A DNA stretch of 8,623 bases from SOKG01 sp964502665 (GTDB taxonomy: Bacteria; Chloroflexota; Dehalococcoidia; SZUA-161): contig CAZCXP010000109.1 of NCBI GenBank assembly GCA_964502665.1, forward strand, positions 1 through 8,623. The letters run 5' to 3'. The first letter of the stretch is position 1; each line of letters begins with the position of its first letter. The notes below the pieces were generated by a model. It had not been told where the DNA came from. It made no database searches and was given only the letters and a program-made list of their open reading frames with translations. A program made the position numbers and the translations under genes. Shown one piece after another: positions 1 through 6,832 of this stretch.

Positions 1-531
1 AAGCTGAAACACGCCTTCGCCTCTCTAACCCTGGGGTCGGGAGCAGTGGCAGTGGCGCTGACTCGCTCTTCCGTGTCGAAATCGGGACATAGACTCCTGG
101 GAGGGGCGGTTCGCACTGCTTCACAACACAACGACCTCTGTCGCGTAGAAGCTGATACTTATTTCTACGACCCGCGTAGCTACCCCAATATGAGCACTGA
201 CTATACCGGGATTCTGAATAATGGAGTGGCATTGGCGGCCGAAACATGGAAGGCCTTCCAGCGAGAGCTGGGCTGGAAAGAGCAAGATGTAAACGGGTTT
301 TTCACCCATCAGGTCAGCTCTGTCCATCAACAGGTATTGTTTCATACCCTGGAGCTGGATCAATCCAAGAGCTTTTCCACCGTGGAATACCTGGGGAACA
401 TCGCTTCTTGTTCCCTCCCCATCTCGCTAGCTATAGGAATTGACGAGGGCCGTGTTAATCCTGGCGATAAGGTTGTGATGATGGCAGCCGGCAGCGGCTT
501 GTGCGTTATTGTGCTGGGTCTGGAATGGTAG
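1..531 (+). CDS. OleA-like 3-oxoacyl-ACP synthase III (KAS III), C-terminal part; gene begins upstream of the window
   Basis: The frame is open from the first base (KLKHAFASLTLGSGA...), so about 176 C-terminal residues of a thiolase-fold condensing enzyme are visible. The catalytic Cys lies upstream of the window. The active-site His is in FTHQVSSVH (codon 307-309) and the Asn in YLGNIASCSLP (codon 397-399), the second and third members of the KAS III Cys-His-Asn triad. The LTLGSGA segment, the GHRLLGG segment and the HQVS-x-VH signature remind me more of OleA-type enzymes, which condense two long acyl-CoAs, than of housekeeping FabH; this is from memory of the families. In this cluster it could prime chain building with an unusual acyl-CoA or join two acyl chains. 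A GTG at 46 is an internal codon, since homology continues upstream of it. The TAG stop (529-531) lies just ahead of the next synthase gene. Confidence 0.88.
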   Translation, partial: KLKHAFASLTLGSGAVAVALTRSSVSKSGHRLLGGAVRTASQHNDLCRVEADTYFYDPRSYPNMSTDYTGILNNGVALAAETWKAFQRELGWKEQDVNGFFTHQVSSVHQQVLFHTLELDQSKSFSTVEYLGNIASCSLPISLAIGIDEGRVNPGDKVVMMAAGSGLCVIVLGLEW

Positions 532-550
532 CGTCAGGGGGTGACCTCCT
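529..550 (+). other. G-run/CCTCCT mini-hairpin directly after the KAS III stop codon
   Basis: Starting five bases after the TAG stop, AGGGGG (536-541), loop TGA (542-544) and CCTCCT (545-550) can pair as a six-base stem with one G-U pair. A similar string (TAGCATC, GGGG, CAA, CCTCCT) follows the stop of the next gene at 1809-1828. The stem sits just upstream of the preferred start of that gene at 558, where no ordinary ribosome binding site is visible, so it could influence re-initiation. It is short and may be chance. Confidence 0.3.
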
Positions 551-557
551 AAGTAAG

Positions 558-1811
558 ATGGTTGCCAAGATGGCTGATGAAACACGAATCGTAATCACCG
601 GGGTAGGTCTGTCGGCACCAAACGGAAACAACCTTACGGAGTTTCGACAGAACTTGCTCGCTGGCAAATCCGGAATAGGGAAAATCGAAACCCACTACAT
701 GGGAGAAGTCATAGCCGGTGCGTGCGATTTTGACCTACTGAAGTATCAGAGTAAGAAAGAACTGCGTCGGGGAACGCGAGCAGGGTCTTTTGGCGTTTAC
801 TGCTGTCGCGAGGCAGTGGCTGATGCGAAATTGGATCTCGACTCCGTTGATAAATCGAGAATTGGTGTCTATGTCGGGATTACTGAGCACGGCAACGTGC
901 AAACCGAGAATGAAATCTATAAACTCAAGCAGTTCGGCTACAATCTAGACGTCTGGTCACACCACCAGAACCCAAAAACTGTGGCCAATGCGCCAGCGGG
1001 CGAAATCACCCTGAATATGGGGATTACCGGCCCACACTACACACTGGGAGGTGCTTGCGCCGCCGGCAGCATCGGACTTATACACGGCGTTCAGATGCTC
1101 CGCCTGGGCGAGGTGGATTTGGCCCTGGCTGGTGGGGTTTCAGAGGTTATTCATGGCTTTGGTATTTATCTCAGCTTCAAGAATGAACGTGCGTTGGCGA
1201 GCCATCCGGACCCCACGAAGGCATCCCGTCCTTTCGACAGGGACCGAAACGGTGTTGTCGTTTCCGAAGGCGGCTGCATGTGCGTCCTGGAGAAACTGAG
1301 TGACGCGCTCAAAAGAGGCGCCAGGATTTACGGCGAGATCGTGGGTTACGCTATCAACTCGGATGCATCCGATTACGTTCTTCCCAACGCAGAAAGGCAA
1401 GCTGAGTGCATGAACCTTGCTCTCAAGAAAGCCGGCATATCAGCCAGCGACATCGATATTATCAACACCCACGCGACTGCAACCCCTGAAGGAGACAAGG
1501 TGGAGTGTCAGGCAATCAGACAAGTCTTTGGGAACAACTCAAAAAATACCTACGTAAACAACACCAAGAGCTACATTGGCCACAGCATGGGTGCTGCTGG
1601 TGCTCTAGAATTGGTGGGCAATTTACCCTCATTTGAAGACCATGTCGTTCACCAGACGATCAATATAGACAATCTAGACCCCGAGTGCGCCCTTAAGAAC
1701 CTCGTAATCAACCAGCCCAAAAAGGTGGATAAGGTCGACTATATCTTGAATAACTCTTTCGGAATGTTGGGACTCAATTCCGCCATTGTCGTCAAAAGAT
1801 TTGCAGGATAG
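558..1811 (+). CDS. FabF-like beta-ketoacyl-ACP synthase (KAS I/II family)
   Basis: Condensing enzyme of about 417 residues, the usual FabF length, expected to extend an acyl-ACP with malonyl-ACP in the cytoplasm. It opens with the family's N-terminal strand (TRIVITGVGLSAPNG). The nucleophile is Cys167 in TLGGACAAGS (codon 1056-1058). The two decarboxylation histidines are His305 in NTHATATPEGD (codon 1470-1472) and His342 in NTKSYIGHSMGAAGA (codon 1581-1583), which also carries the conserved Lys. The C-terminal glycine-rich loop reads NSFGMLGLNSA instead of the common GFGGTN type. All catalytic residues are present, so this is an active synthase and not a chain length factor. The start is uncertain: ATG 558 and ATG 570 fit the family N-terminus, ATG 525 would overlap the upstream stop, GTG 501 is also in frame, and none has a strong ribosome binding site. 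Downstream there is a 201-base gap, so it may end one transcript or be linked to the rest by read-through. Confidence 0.9.
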   Translation: MVAKMADETRIVITGVGLSAPNGNNLTEFRQNLLAGKSGIGKIETHYMGEVIAGACDFDLLKYQSKKELRRGTRAGSFGVYCCREAVADAKLDLDSVDKSRIGVYVGITEHGNVQTENEIYKLKQFGYNLDVWSHHQNPKTVANAPAGEITLNMGITGPHYTLGGACAAGSIGLIHGVQMLRLGEVDLALAGGVSEVIHGFGIYLSFKNERALASHPDPTKASRPFDRDRNGVVVSEGGCMCVLEKLSDALKRGARIYGEIVGYAINSDASDYVLPNAERQAECMNLALKKAGISASDIDIINTHATATPEGDKVECQAIRQVFGNNSKNTYVNNTKSYIGHSMGAAGALELVGNLPSFEDHVVHQTINIDNLDPECALKNLVINQPKKVDKVDYILNNSFGMLGLNSAIVVKRFAG

Positions 1812-2012
1812 CATCGGGGCAACCTCCTGGCTGGAATTGATATGAAATTGTCTGCTTTGGTAGCTCTGTGGCGTATTCGGAGCCACTCATGAAAGATACT
1901 TAGCCAACACGTACCCGGGAAACAGAGCACATCACTTCACCAGAGAGCCGAAGGCTCACATAACTTTCTCCCCTTGCAAGACAGGGGAGAAATCGCTTAA
2001 CAGAGCCTGGAT
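1812..2012. other. 201-base intergenic region with stem-loops, between the ketoacyl synthase and the flavoenzyme genes
   Basis: This is the only sizeable gap inside the cluster. It contains a short repeat-like string after the upstream stop (1809-1828), a stem GAGCC (1945-1949) with loop GAA and GGCTC (1953-1957), and a perfect nine-base stem-loop at 1965-1992. I see no convincing -35/-10 pair and no T-run after either stem. The gap could hold a promoter or attenuator for the 2013-8386 genes; that is inference from its size and position. Confidence 0.5.
1965..1992. repeat. Perfect inverted repeat (9-base arms, 10-base loop) 20 bases before the first flavoenzyme gene
   Basis: TTTCTCCCC (1965-1973) is the exact reverse complement of GGGGAGAAA (1984-1992), with TTGCAAGACA between them. 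No T-tract follows on either strand, so it is not a classical intrinsic terminator. It ends 20 bases before the ATG at 2013, whose ribosome binding site is weak, so it could affect translation or mRNA stability. The CTCCCCTTGCA...GGGGAG pattern also resembles dispersed palindromes I recall from environmental bacterial genomes, so it may simply be a repeat copy. Confidence 0.6.
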
Positions 2013-3398
2013 ATGAGTTACGACGTTATTATTATAGGGGCAGGGATGTCCGGCCTCGCTGCTGGCATCAGATTGGCCTACTATGGCAAGAAGGTTTGCA
2101 TCCTCGAAAAACATTATCGTGTCGGGGGACTAAATTCATTCTACAGCAGGGACGGACATAAATTCGATGTTGGCCTTCATGCAATGACCAATTATGTCCC
2201 CGAGGGTACTAAATCAACGCCCCTCCCCAAGCTGCTGCGACAGCTCAAGCTAAAAGTTGAGGACTTCGCCCTCTGCCAGCAACGAGTGTCAATGGTCAAG
2301 TTCCCGGGGAAAACCCTCAGATTCAACAACAACCTAGACTTCTTTGTGCAGGATGTAGTCGACAGCTTCCCAGCGCAAGCCGACAACTTCCAGAAGCTGC
2401 TCAAGACTATCTCTGAGTACGACGCACTGGCCCTGGATGCAAAGCCAATCTCGGCTCGCGAAGTCGTGGGCTCGACTGTTTCCGACCCCCTCCTCGTTGA
2501 TATGATCTTCTGCCCGCTCATGTACTACGGCAACGCCCAGGAAAATGACATGGACTTCGGGCAGTTCGTCATCATGTTCAATAGTATCTTCTGCGAGGGT
2601 TTTGCCCGGCCCCAAGCGGGGGTGCGGCAGGTCCTTGACGTACTGGTCAAGAAATTTCATGACCACGGCGGTGAGCTAAGGGTAAGGTGTGGGGTGCAGA
2701 ATATTCAAGTTGCTAACGGCAAGGTTGAATCGGTATTGCTCGATAACGGTGAAGCGCTGACGGCAGACAGAATAATATCATCGGCCGGTTATGTTGAGAC
2801 CATGAGGCTTCTATCCGATTACGATCCTGTGAGAGTCAAGCCCGATGTGGGGCGACTTTCATTCGTAGAGTTTATCATGGTCCTGGATAGAGAGCTTGCG
2901 GAAACGGGCTATGATACAACAATCATCTTTTTCAATAACTCGGATAAATTCAGTTATAGGAGACCGGATGATCTGGTTGATGTCTCAAGCGGCGTTATAT
3001 GCTGCCCCAACAATTTCTACTTCGAAAGCCCGCTGCCTGAAGCCATGATCAGGGTAACCAACATGGCTAATTTCGATCTCTGGAACAAGTTGGAGCAGGA
3101 GGAATATGAGGCACAAAAAGCTGCCTGGCTTGAAACCTCGCTTAAAGAGGTGGTAAAATTCGTGCCAGATTTCCGTGACTCAATCATTTACACAGATGTC
3201 TTCACTCCAAAGACGATTCACAGATTCACGGGTCACTTAAACGGCGCGGTATATGGGACTCCAAGCAAGGTCAAGACGGGAAGAACGCATCTGGAGAACC
3301 TGTTTATTTGCGGCACAGACCAGGGGTTTCTGGGGATCGTTGGAGCAATGCTCAGCGGCATTTCCATGGCAAATCTCCACGTGTTGCAGAAGGGATAG
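2013..3398 (+). CDS. FAD-dependent oxidoreductase, phytoene desaturase / retinol saturase-like (CrtI family), first of a tandem pair
   Basis: A 461-residue flavoprotein. The N-terminal Rossmann fold starts at once: G9-x-G11-x-x-G14 in IIIGAGMSGLAAG and Glu32 in ILEKHYRVGGL to hold the FAD ribose. It continues into HKFDVGLHAMTNYV, the substrate-side region typical of CrtI/CrtISO/RetSat proteins. Near the C-terminus, TPKTIHRFTGHLNGAVYG precedes the second FAD motif, FICGTDQGFLGIVGAMLSG (from about residue 431, Asp436), closest in pattern to retinol saturase and carotenoid isomerase ends. These enzymes desaturate, saturate or isomerise conjugated hydrocarbon chains. No isoprenoid gene is in the window and all neighbours are fatty-acid-type, so the substrate is more likely an acyl-ACP or released polyene chain than phytoene (inference). 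The ATG at 2013 is fixed by the Rossmann strand, though its ribosome binding site is weak. The next paralogue starts 18 bases after its stop. Confidence 0.88.
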   Translation: MSYDVIIIGAGMSGLAAGIRLAYYGKKVCILEKHYRVGGLNSFYSRDGHKFDVGLHAMTNYVPEGTKSTPLPKLLRQLKLKVEDFALCQQRVSMVKFPGKTLRFNNNLDFFVQDVVDSFPAQADNFQKLLKTISEYDALALDAKPISAREVVGSTVSDPLLVDMIFCPLMYYGNAQENDMDFGQFVIMFNSIFCEGFARPQAGVRQVLDVLVKKFHDHGGELRVRCGVQNIQVANGKVESVLLDNGEALTADRIISSAGYVETMRLLSDYDPVRVKPDVGRLSFVEFIMVLDRELAETGYDTTIIFFNNSDKFSYRRPDDLVDVSSGVICCPNNFYFESPLPEAMIRVTNMANFDLWNKLEQEEYEAQKAAWLETSLKEVVKFVPDFRDSIIYTDVFTPKTIHRFTGHLNGAVYGTPSKVKTGRTHLENLFICGTDQGFLGIVGAMLSGISMANLHVLQKG

Positions 3399-3416
3399 AA
3401 GAGGGAAAGGTTACTG

Positions 3417-4823
3417 ATGAGCGATAGGTTGAAAGACATGAAACCGCAATACGATGCCGTCGTTATCGGCAGTGGACTGGCGGGGCTCAGCTGTGCCAAT
3501 ATGCTTGCCAGAAGCGGGCATTCGGTTTTGCTGCTGGAGCAGCACTATCAGCTCGGTGGATTGGCTGCCTGGTTCAAGAGGAAGGGCGGGCACATCTTCG
3601 ACGTGTCCCTGCACGGATTCCCTTTCGGCATGGTTAAGACCTGTCGTAAGTACTGGACCCCTGAAATCGCTGACATGATCGTCCAACTCAAGGGAATCAG
3701 GTTTGACAACCCTCAATTCTCCTTCACAACAACCTTCGACAGAGAGGACTTCACGCGCATCCTGCGGGAGCGGTTCAAGATACCCCAAGAGAATATCGAA
3801 GGCTTTTTCAACACAGCCAGAGATATGAACTACTATGATGAGCAGACGATGACAACCAGAGAGCTCTTTGCTAAGTACTTCCCCGGCCATGACGATGTCG
3901 TCCGCATGCTAATGGAACCCATCACCTATGCGAACGGATCAACCCTGGATGACCCAGCGATAAGTTACGGCATTGTGTTTTCCAACTTCATGAGCAAAGG
4001 CGTTTACACCGTTCAAGGCGGGACGGACAAGTTTATCGGGAAGATGCAGGATGAGCTCATAAGAAACGGCGTCGATATCAGGACCAGGTGCCCGGTGGAA
4101 AGAATCATCATCGAAGACCAAAAGGTGTCGGGGGTAGTCACTAACGGGCAGATGATTAAGTGTAGGGCCGCTGTCTCCAACGGCAATCTAGTATCAACCT
4201 TTCATAAACTCGTCGGGGACGAGCACTTTTCCGGAAGCTTCCTTGAAGAGGCAAGAAAGGTGCGCCTAAACAACAGCAGTTGCCAGGTCTACATGGGCAT
4301 CAAAAAGGGCGAGGGGTTCGACTACATAGGGGATTTGCTCTTCACCTCTGTAGCGGAGAAGTTCGACTCCACAATGCTCTGCAGCAGGAATATCACCAGC
4401 CGGACTTTCTCCATCTACTATCCGGAGACAAGACCAGGCTCTGACATGTACTCGATCGTTTCCTCTACCAATGCCAACTACGAGGACTGGGCAAACCTGC
4501 CCGAGGAAGAATACCGCGCTTCGAAAAAGGAGCTGATCGAATCGACGATCGATGCTCTGGAGAAATACATTCCCGGAGTCCGGGAGAAGATCGACTACGC
4601 AGAGGCCGCCACCCCAAAAACATTTCAGAGGTATACCCTTCACGAACGTGGTGCCTCTTTCGGCACCAAATTCGAAGGATTAAAGATCAGCATGGGGCTT
4701 CACGAGCAGATACCTGGACTTTTCCACACCGGTTCGGTAGGGATCATTATGTCCGGCTGGTTAGGAGCGGCCAACTATGGAGTGATTACCTCAAACAATG
4801 TTGACAAGTATCTACGGTCCTGA
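3417..4823 (+). CDS. FAD-dependent oxidoreductase, CrtI / retinol saturase-like family, second of a tandem pair
   Basis: A 468-residue paralogue of the preceding protein. It carries G18-x-G20-x-x-G23 in VVIGSGLAGLSCAN, Glu41 in LLLEQHYQLGGLAAW and HIFDVSLHGFPFG, all aligning with equivalent segments of its neighbour. TPKTFQRYTLHERGASFG likewise matches the pre-terminal motif. The final FAD motif is altered: LFHTGSVGIIMSGWLGAANYG (residues 435-455) has no acidic residue where the first copy has GTD, so flavin binding or specificity may differ. The pair could act in sequence, for example on different bonds, or as a heterodimer. The ribosome binding region is AGAGGGAAAGG at 3400-3410, six bases before ATG 3417; an in-frame ATG at 3438 is a less likely start. 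Tight spacing on both sides (18 and 23 bases) places it in the same operon as the fab genes. Family assignment is firm; reaction and substrate are not known. Confidence 0.87.
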   Translation: MSDRLKDMKPQYDAVVIGSGLAGLSCANMLARSGHSVLLLEQHYQLGGLAAWFKRKGGHIFDVSLHGFPFGMVKTCRKYWTPEIADMIVQLKGIRFDNPQFSFTTTFDREDFTRILRERFKIPQENIEGFFNTARDMNYYDEQTMTTRELFAKYFPGHDDVVRMLMEPITYANGSTLDDPAISYGIVFSNFMSKGVYTVQGGTDKFIGKMQDELIRNGVDIRTRCPVERIIIEDQKVSGVVTNGQMIKCRAAVSNGNLVSTFHKLVGDEHFSGSFLEEARKVRLNNSSCQVYMGIKKGEGFDYIGDLLFTSVAEKFDSTMLCSRNITSRTFSIYYPETRPGSDMYSIVSSTNANYEDWANLPEEEYRASKKELIESTIDALEKYIPGVREKIDYAEAATPKTFQRYTLHERGASFGTKFEGLKISMGLHEQIPGLFHTGSVGIIMSGWLGAANYGVITSNNVDKYLRS

Positions 4824-4834
4824 TTTCATTTTGC

Positions 4835-4843
4835 AGGAGGTGA
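4835..4843 (+). promoter_or_regulatory. Strong Shine-Dalgarno for fabG
   Basis: AGGAGGTGA lies three bases before the ATG at 4847, with the AGGAGG core six bases upstream. It is the best ribosome binding site in the window and decides that start, suggesting that the genes from fabG onward are translated efficiently. Confidence 0.8.
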
Positions 4844-4846
4844 CAG

Positions 4847-5581
4847 ATGTACGATTTCAAGGGACAGACCGCTATCGTAACCGGCGGTGTCAGAGGGATA
4901 GGCAAAAGCATTGTCGAGGGTTTCCTGAGGGCCGGTGCCCGGGTTATTATCGCCTCAAACGAACCTGCTACGGAACAATTCACGCAGGACACCAGTGAGT
5001 TCGCTGAGAATATTGATATCCAAATATGTGACGTGTCTAAATATGAAGAGGTTGAGAAGTTTTTTGAATACGTAGACAAGAAATATGAAAGATTCGAGAT
5101 ACTTGTAAACAATGCGGGTATTCGGAAGGATGCTGTCCTGGCCATGATGAAAGAATCGGACTGGCATGATGTGCTGAATGTCAATCTCAGCGGAATCTTC
5201 TACATGTGTAAGCTTGCGGTGATGAGCCTGATGCGCCAGCGATATGGGCGGATTGTCAGTATAACCTCGCCCTCCGGCAAATATGGATTTGAAGGTCAGG
5301 CAAACTATGCCGCCTCAAAGGCAGGCCTGGTTGCGCTCACCAAATCACTGTCCAGAGAGGTCGCCCGCAGGGGCATTACGGCGAATTGCGTCTCACCAGG
5401 ATTTATCGCAACCGATCTGATTCGAGACCTTCCTCAGGAACTACGCGATTCCTATATAGCACAGATCCCCTTGAAGAGATTCGGGACGCCCGAGGAGGTC
5501 GCTGCCTGCGTTCTTTTCCTGGCGTCTAAGGAAGCGGCTTATGTCAACGGTTCCACACTAGAGGTAACGGGAGGTTTGTAA
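4847..5581 (+). CDS. fabG: 3-oxoacyl-ACP reductase FabG (short-chain dehydrogenase)
   Basis: A 244-residue classical short-chain dehydrogenase, the exact size of FabG, reducing 3-oxoacyl-ACP to 3-hydroxyacyl-ACP with NAD(P)H. The cofactor motif TGGVRGIG is close to the N-terminus, NNAG follows in ILVNNAGIRKDAVLAMM, and the catalytic set is Ser141 (SITSPSG), Tyr154 and Lys158 (NYAASK, Tyr codon 5306-5308). The segment after it (NCVSPGFIATD) is the normal cofactor-side loop. Everything needed for activity is present. The start is fixed by AGGAGGTGA at 4835-4843. It follows the flavoenzyme pair by 23 bases and its stop is one base before the FabZ start, so the two are almost certainly translationally coupled. 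Related SDRs can act on other ketones, but the flanking genes make the ACP-linked reaction the best reading. Confidence 0.93.
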   Translation: MYDFKGQTAIVTGGVRGIGKSIVEGFLRAGARVIIASNEPATEQFTQDTSEFAENIDIQICDVSKYEEVEKFFEYVDKKYERFEILVNNAGIRKDAVLAMMKESDWHDVLNVNLSGIFYMCKLAVMSLMRQRYGRIVSITSPSGKYGFEGQANYAASKAGLVALTKSLSREVARRGITANCVSPGFIATDLIRDLPQELRDSYIAQIPLKRFGTPEEVAACVLFLASKEAAYVNGSTLEVTGGL

Positions 5582-5582
5582 A

Positions 5583-6008
5583 ATGGAAGATGTTTTAAAT
5601 GCGATACCCCATCGTCCACCGTTTTTGTTCGTCGACAAGATCGTAGAGTTGACGGAGAACAAGATCAAGGCGACCAGGGAGATGAGGTCGGACGAGTCGT
5701 TTTTCCAGGGGCACTTCCCTGGGAATCCGGTCATGCCCGGGGTGCTCATCTGTGAGTCCATCTTCCAAGCCGGGGGGATTCTACTATCAAACATCATGGG
5801 CGGTATTGGCGGCGGCACCCCCGTGCTGACCCGCATCAACAACGCAAGATTCAAGAACATCGTCAGGCCGGGCGACCTGCTGGAGCTGCAAGCGGAGCTT
5901 GTGGAGACAGTGAGCAACGCCTCCTTCATGAAAGGCAGTGCATCGGTTGCCGGGAAGACGGCGGTAACGGTGGAGTTTGCCGTCACCCTGGTGAAGCCTG
6001 AAGCTTAA
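5583..6008 (+). CDS. fabZ: 3-hydroxyacyl-ACP dehydratase FabZ
   Basis: A 141-residue single hot-dog protein, the normal FabZ length, which removes water from 3-hydroxyacyl-ACP to give the trans-2-enoyl product. It begins with IPHRPPFLFVDKI, the conserved FabZ N-terminal stretch. The catalytic pair is His44 in GHFPGNPVMPG and Glu58 in LICESIFQAGG on the central helix. It ends with VRPGDLLELQAELV and the final strands of the fold. Its ribosome binding site, GGGAGGT (5569-5575), lies within the last codons of fabG, with one base between that stop (5579-5581) and this ATG. There is no sign of the extra isomerase function of FabA, but FabZ relatives in secondary pathways can have shifted chain-length or polyene preference, which sequence alone cannot show. 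Confidence 0.95.
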   Translation: MEDVLNAIPHRPPFLFVDKIVELTENKIKATREMRSDESFFQGHFPGNPVMPGVLICESIFQAGGILLSNIMGGIGGGTPVLTRINNARFKNIVRPGDLLELQAELVETVSNASFMKGSASVAGKTAVTVEFAVTLVKPEA

Positions 6009-6031
6009 AGTCGGAACTGAAAGGGGGGCAT

Positions 6032-6832
6032 ATGGACTTCCTGGACATCGCAGACAAAACGTTCCTCGTATTCGGGGTAGCCAACAAGAAAAGCGTCGCC
6101 TTCTTCGTCAGCCAGGTTCTTTCCGAGGCAGGGGCGAAGGTCATCCATTCAGTTCAGTCTGCGCCACACAAAGAAAGCATTTCCAAGCTTTTCCCAGGCG
6201 CAGACATTTACATATGTAATGTCGAGCGGGAAGACGAAATCACAAAACTGGCTGAAGAGGTCTCCAAAAAGCATCCCAAGATTCACGGCATCGTTCATTC
6301 CATCGCGTTTGCCAACTACGAAGCGGGAGTTAAGCCATTTCACGAAACACGGAAGAAAGACTTCCTGCAATCTGTTGACATATCCTGTTTCTCGCTGGTC
6401 AGTATTGTCAATGCATTCAAAGACCTCCTGGATGAAAAGGCATCCGTAGTCACCATATCGATCTCAGCCACGACAATAGCAGCCGAACCCTATAGCTGGA
6501 TGGCTCCTGTGAAGGCTGCTCTGGACTCTACCTTGTGCTTTCTGGCCAAATCCTTCAGCTCGTTTTCCCAGGTCAGGTTCAACTCGGTCAAGGCCGCGTT
6601 GTTGAGAACCTCTTCATCCGCAGGGATACCAGGGTACCTGGACTATTACCTCTACGCCGAACAACTGACTCTACGCAAGAAAGCTATCGAGACCATAGAA
6701 GTCGCCAATGCGGTGGCATTCCTGTTGAGCGATCGATCCAGTGGCATAAATGCCCAGAGCATCATCGTGGACTGCGGGATGTCGACCAACTACTTTGACA
6801 AAGGCCTCATTGACAGGGCGATGAGGGATTGA
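6032..6832 (+). CDS. Divergent FabI-like enoyl-ACP reductase (SDR superfamily)
   Basis: A 266-residue protein with the FabI architecture. The N-terminal cofactor loop is GVANKKSVAF (FabI type GVA-x-K-x-S-x-A), HGIVHSIAFANYE matches the FabI 'HSIAF' strand, and Tyr154-x6-Lys161 in EPYSWMAPVK has the FabI spacing instead of the classical Y-x3-K. The end (VANAVAFLLSDRSSGINAQSIIVDCG) is also FabI-like. Two familiar features are missing. The position ten residues before Tyr154, a Tyr in E. coli FabI, is Ile here, and the usual SAGPIRT loop reads KAALLRT. The expected reaction is NAD(P)H reduction of trans-2-enoyl-ACP, but the changes allow altered substrate, altered chemistry or reduced activity. 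GGGGGG at 6023-6028 is the ribosome binding site, 23 bases after the fabZ stop region begins. The stop overlaps the next start by four bases. Confidence 0.82.
   Translation: MDFLDIADKTFLVFGVANKKSVAFFVSQVLSEAGAKVIHSVQSAPHKESISKLFPGADIYICNVEREDEITKLAEEVSKKHPKIHGIVHSIAFANYEAGVKPFHETRKKDFLQSVDISCFSLVSIVNAFKDLLDEKASVVTISISATTIAAEPYSWMAPVKAALDSTLCFLAKSFSSFSQVRFNSVKAALLRTSSSAGIPGYLDYYLYAEQLTLRKKAIETIEVANAVAFLLSDRSSGINAQSIIVDCGMSTNYFDKGLIDRAMRD

Noticed and set aside
46..48. GTG as the start of the first synthase gene
   Set aside because: Family-like sequence (FASLTLGSGA) continues upstream in frame to base 1, so the gene is cut by the window edge and does not start here.
1842..1892. 16-codon frame MKLSALVALWRIRSHS in the intergenic gap, possible leader peptide
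   Set aside because: It has no clear ribosome binding site, no run of regulatory codons and no terminator/antiterminator pair tied to it.
1965..1992. Intrinsic terminator
   Set aside because: The stem is good, but no T-run follows on either strand.
1812..2012. Sigma-70-type promoter (TTGATA near 1837 with a downstream A/T-rich hexamer)
   Set aside because: No -10 hexamer of acceptable quality is found at 16-18 bases spacing, so I cannot support a specific promoter.
3411..3890. 159-codon open frame on the minus strand
   Set aside because: It lies opposite the second flavoenzyme, which has full family motifs. The minus frame shows no recognisable domain and is explained by codon bias of the real gene.
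2013..4823. True carotenoid biosynthesis genes
   Set aside because: No phytoene synthase, prenyl transferase or other isoprenoid gene is present; all neighbours are acyl-chain enzymes.
5558..5986. 142-codon open frame on the minus strand
   Set aside because: It is a mirror of fabZ with low-complexity Ser/Thr/Pro content and no domain signal.
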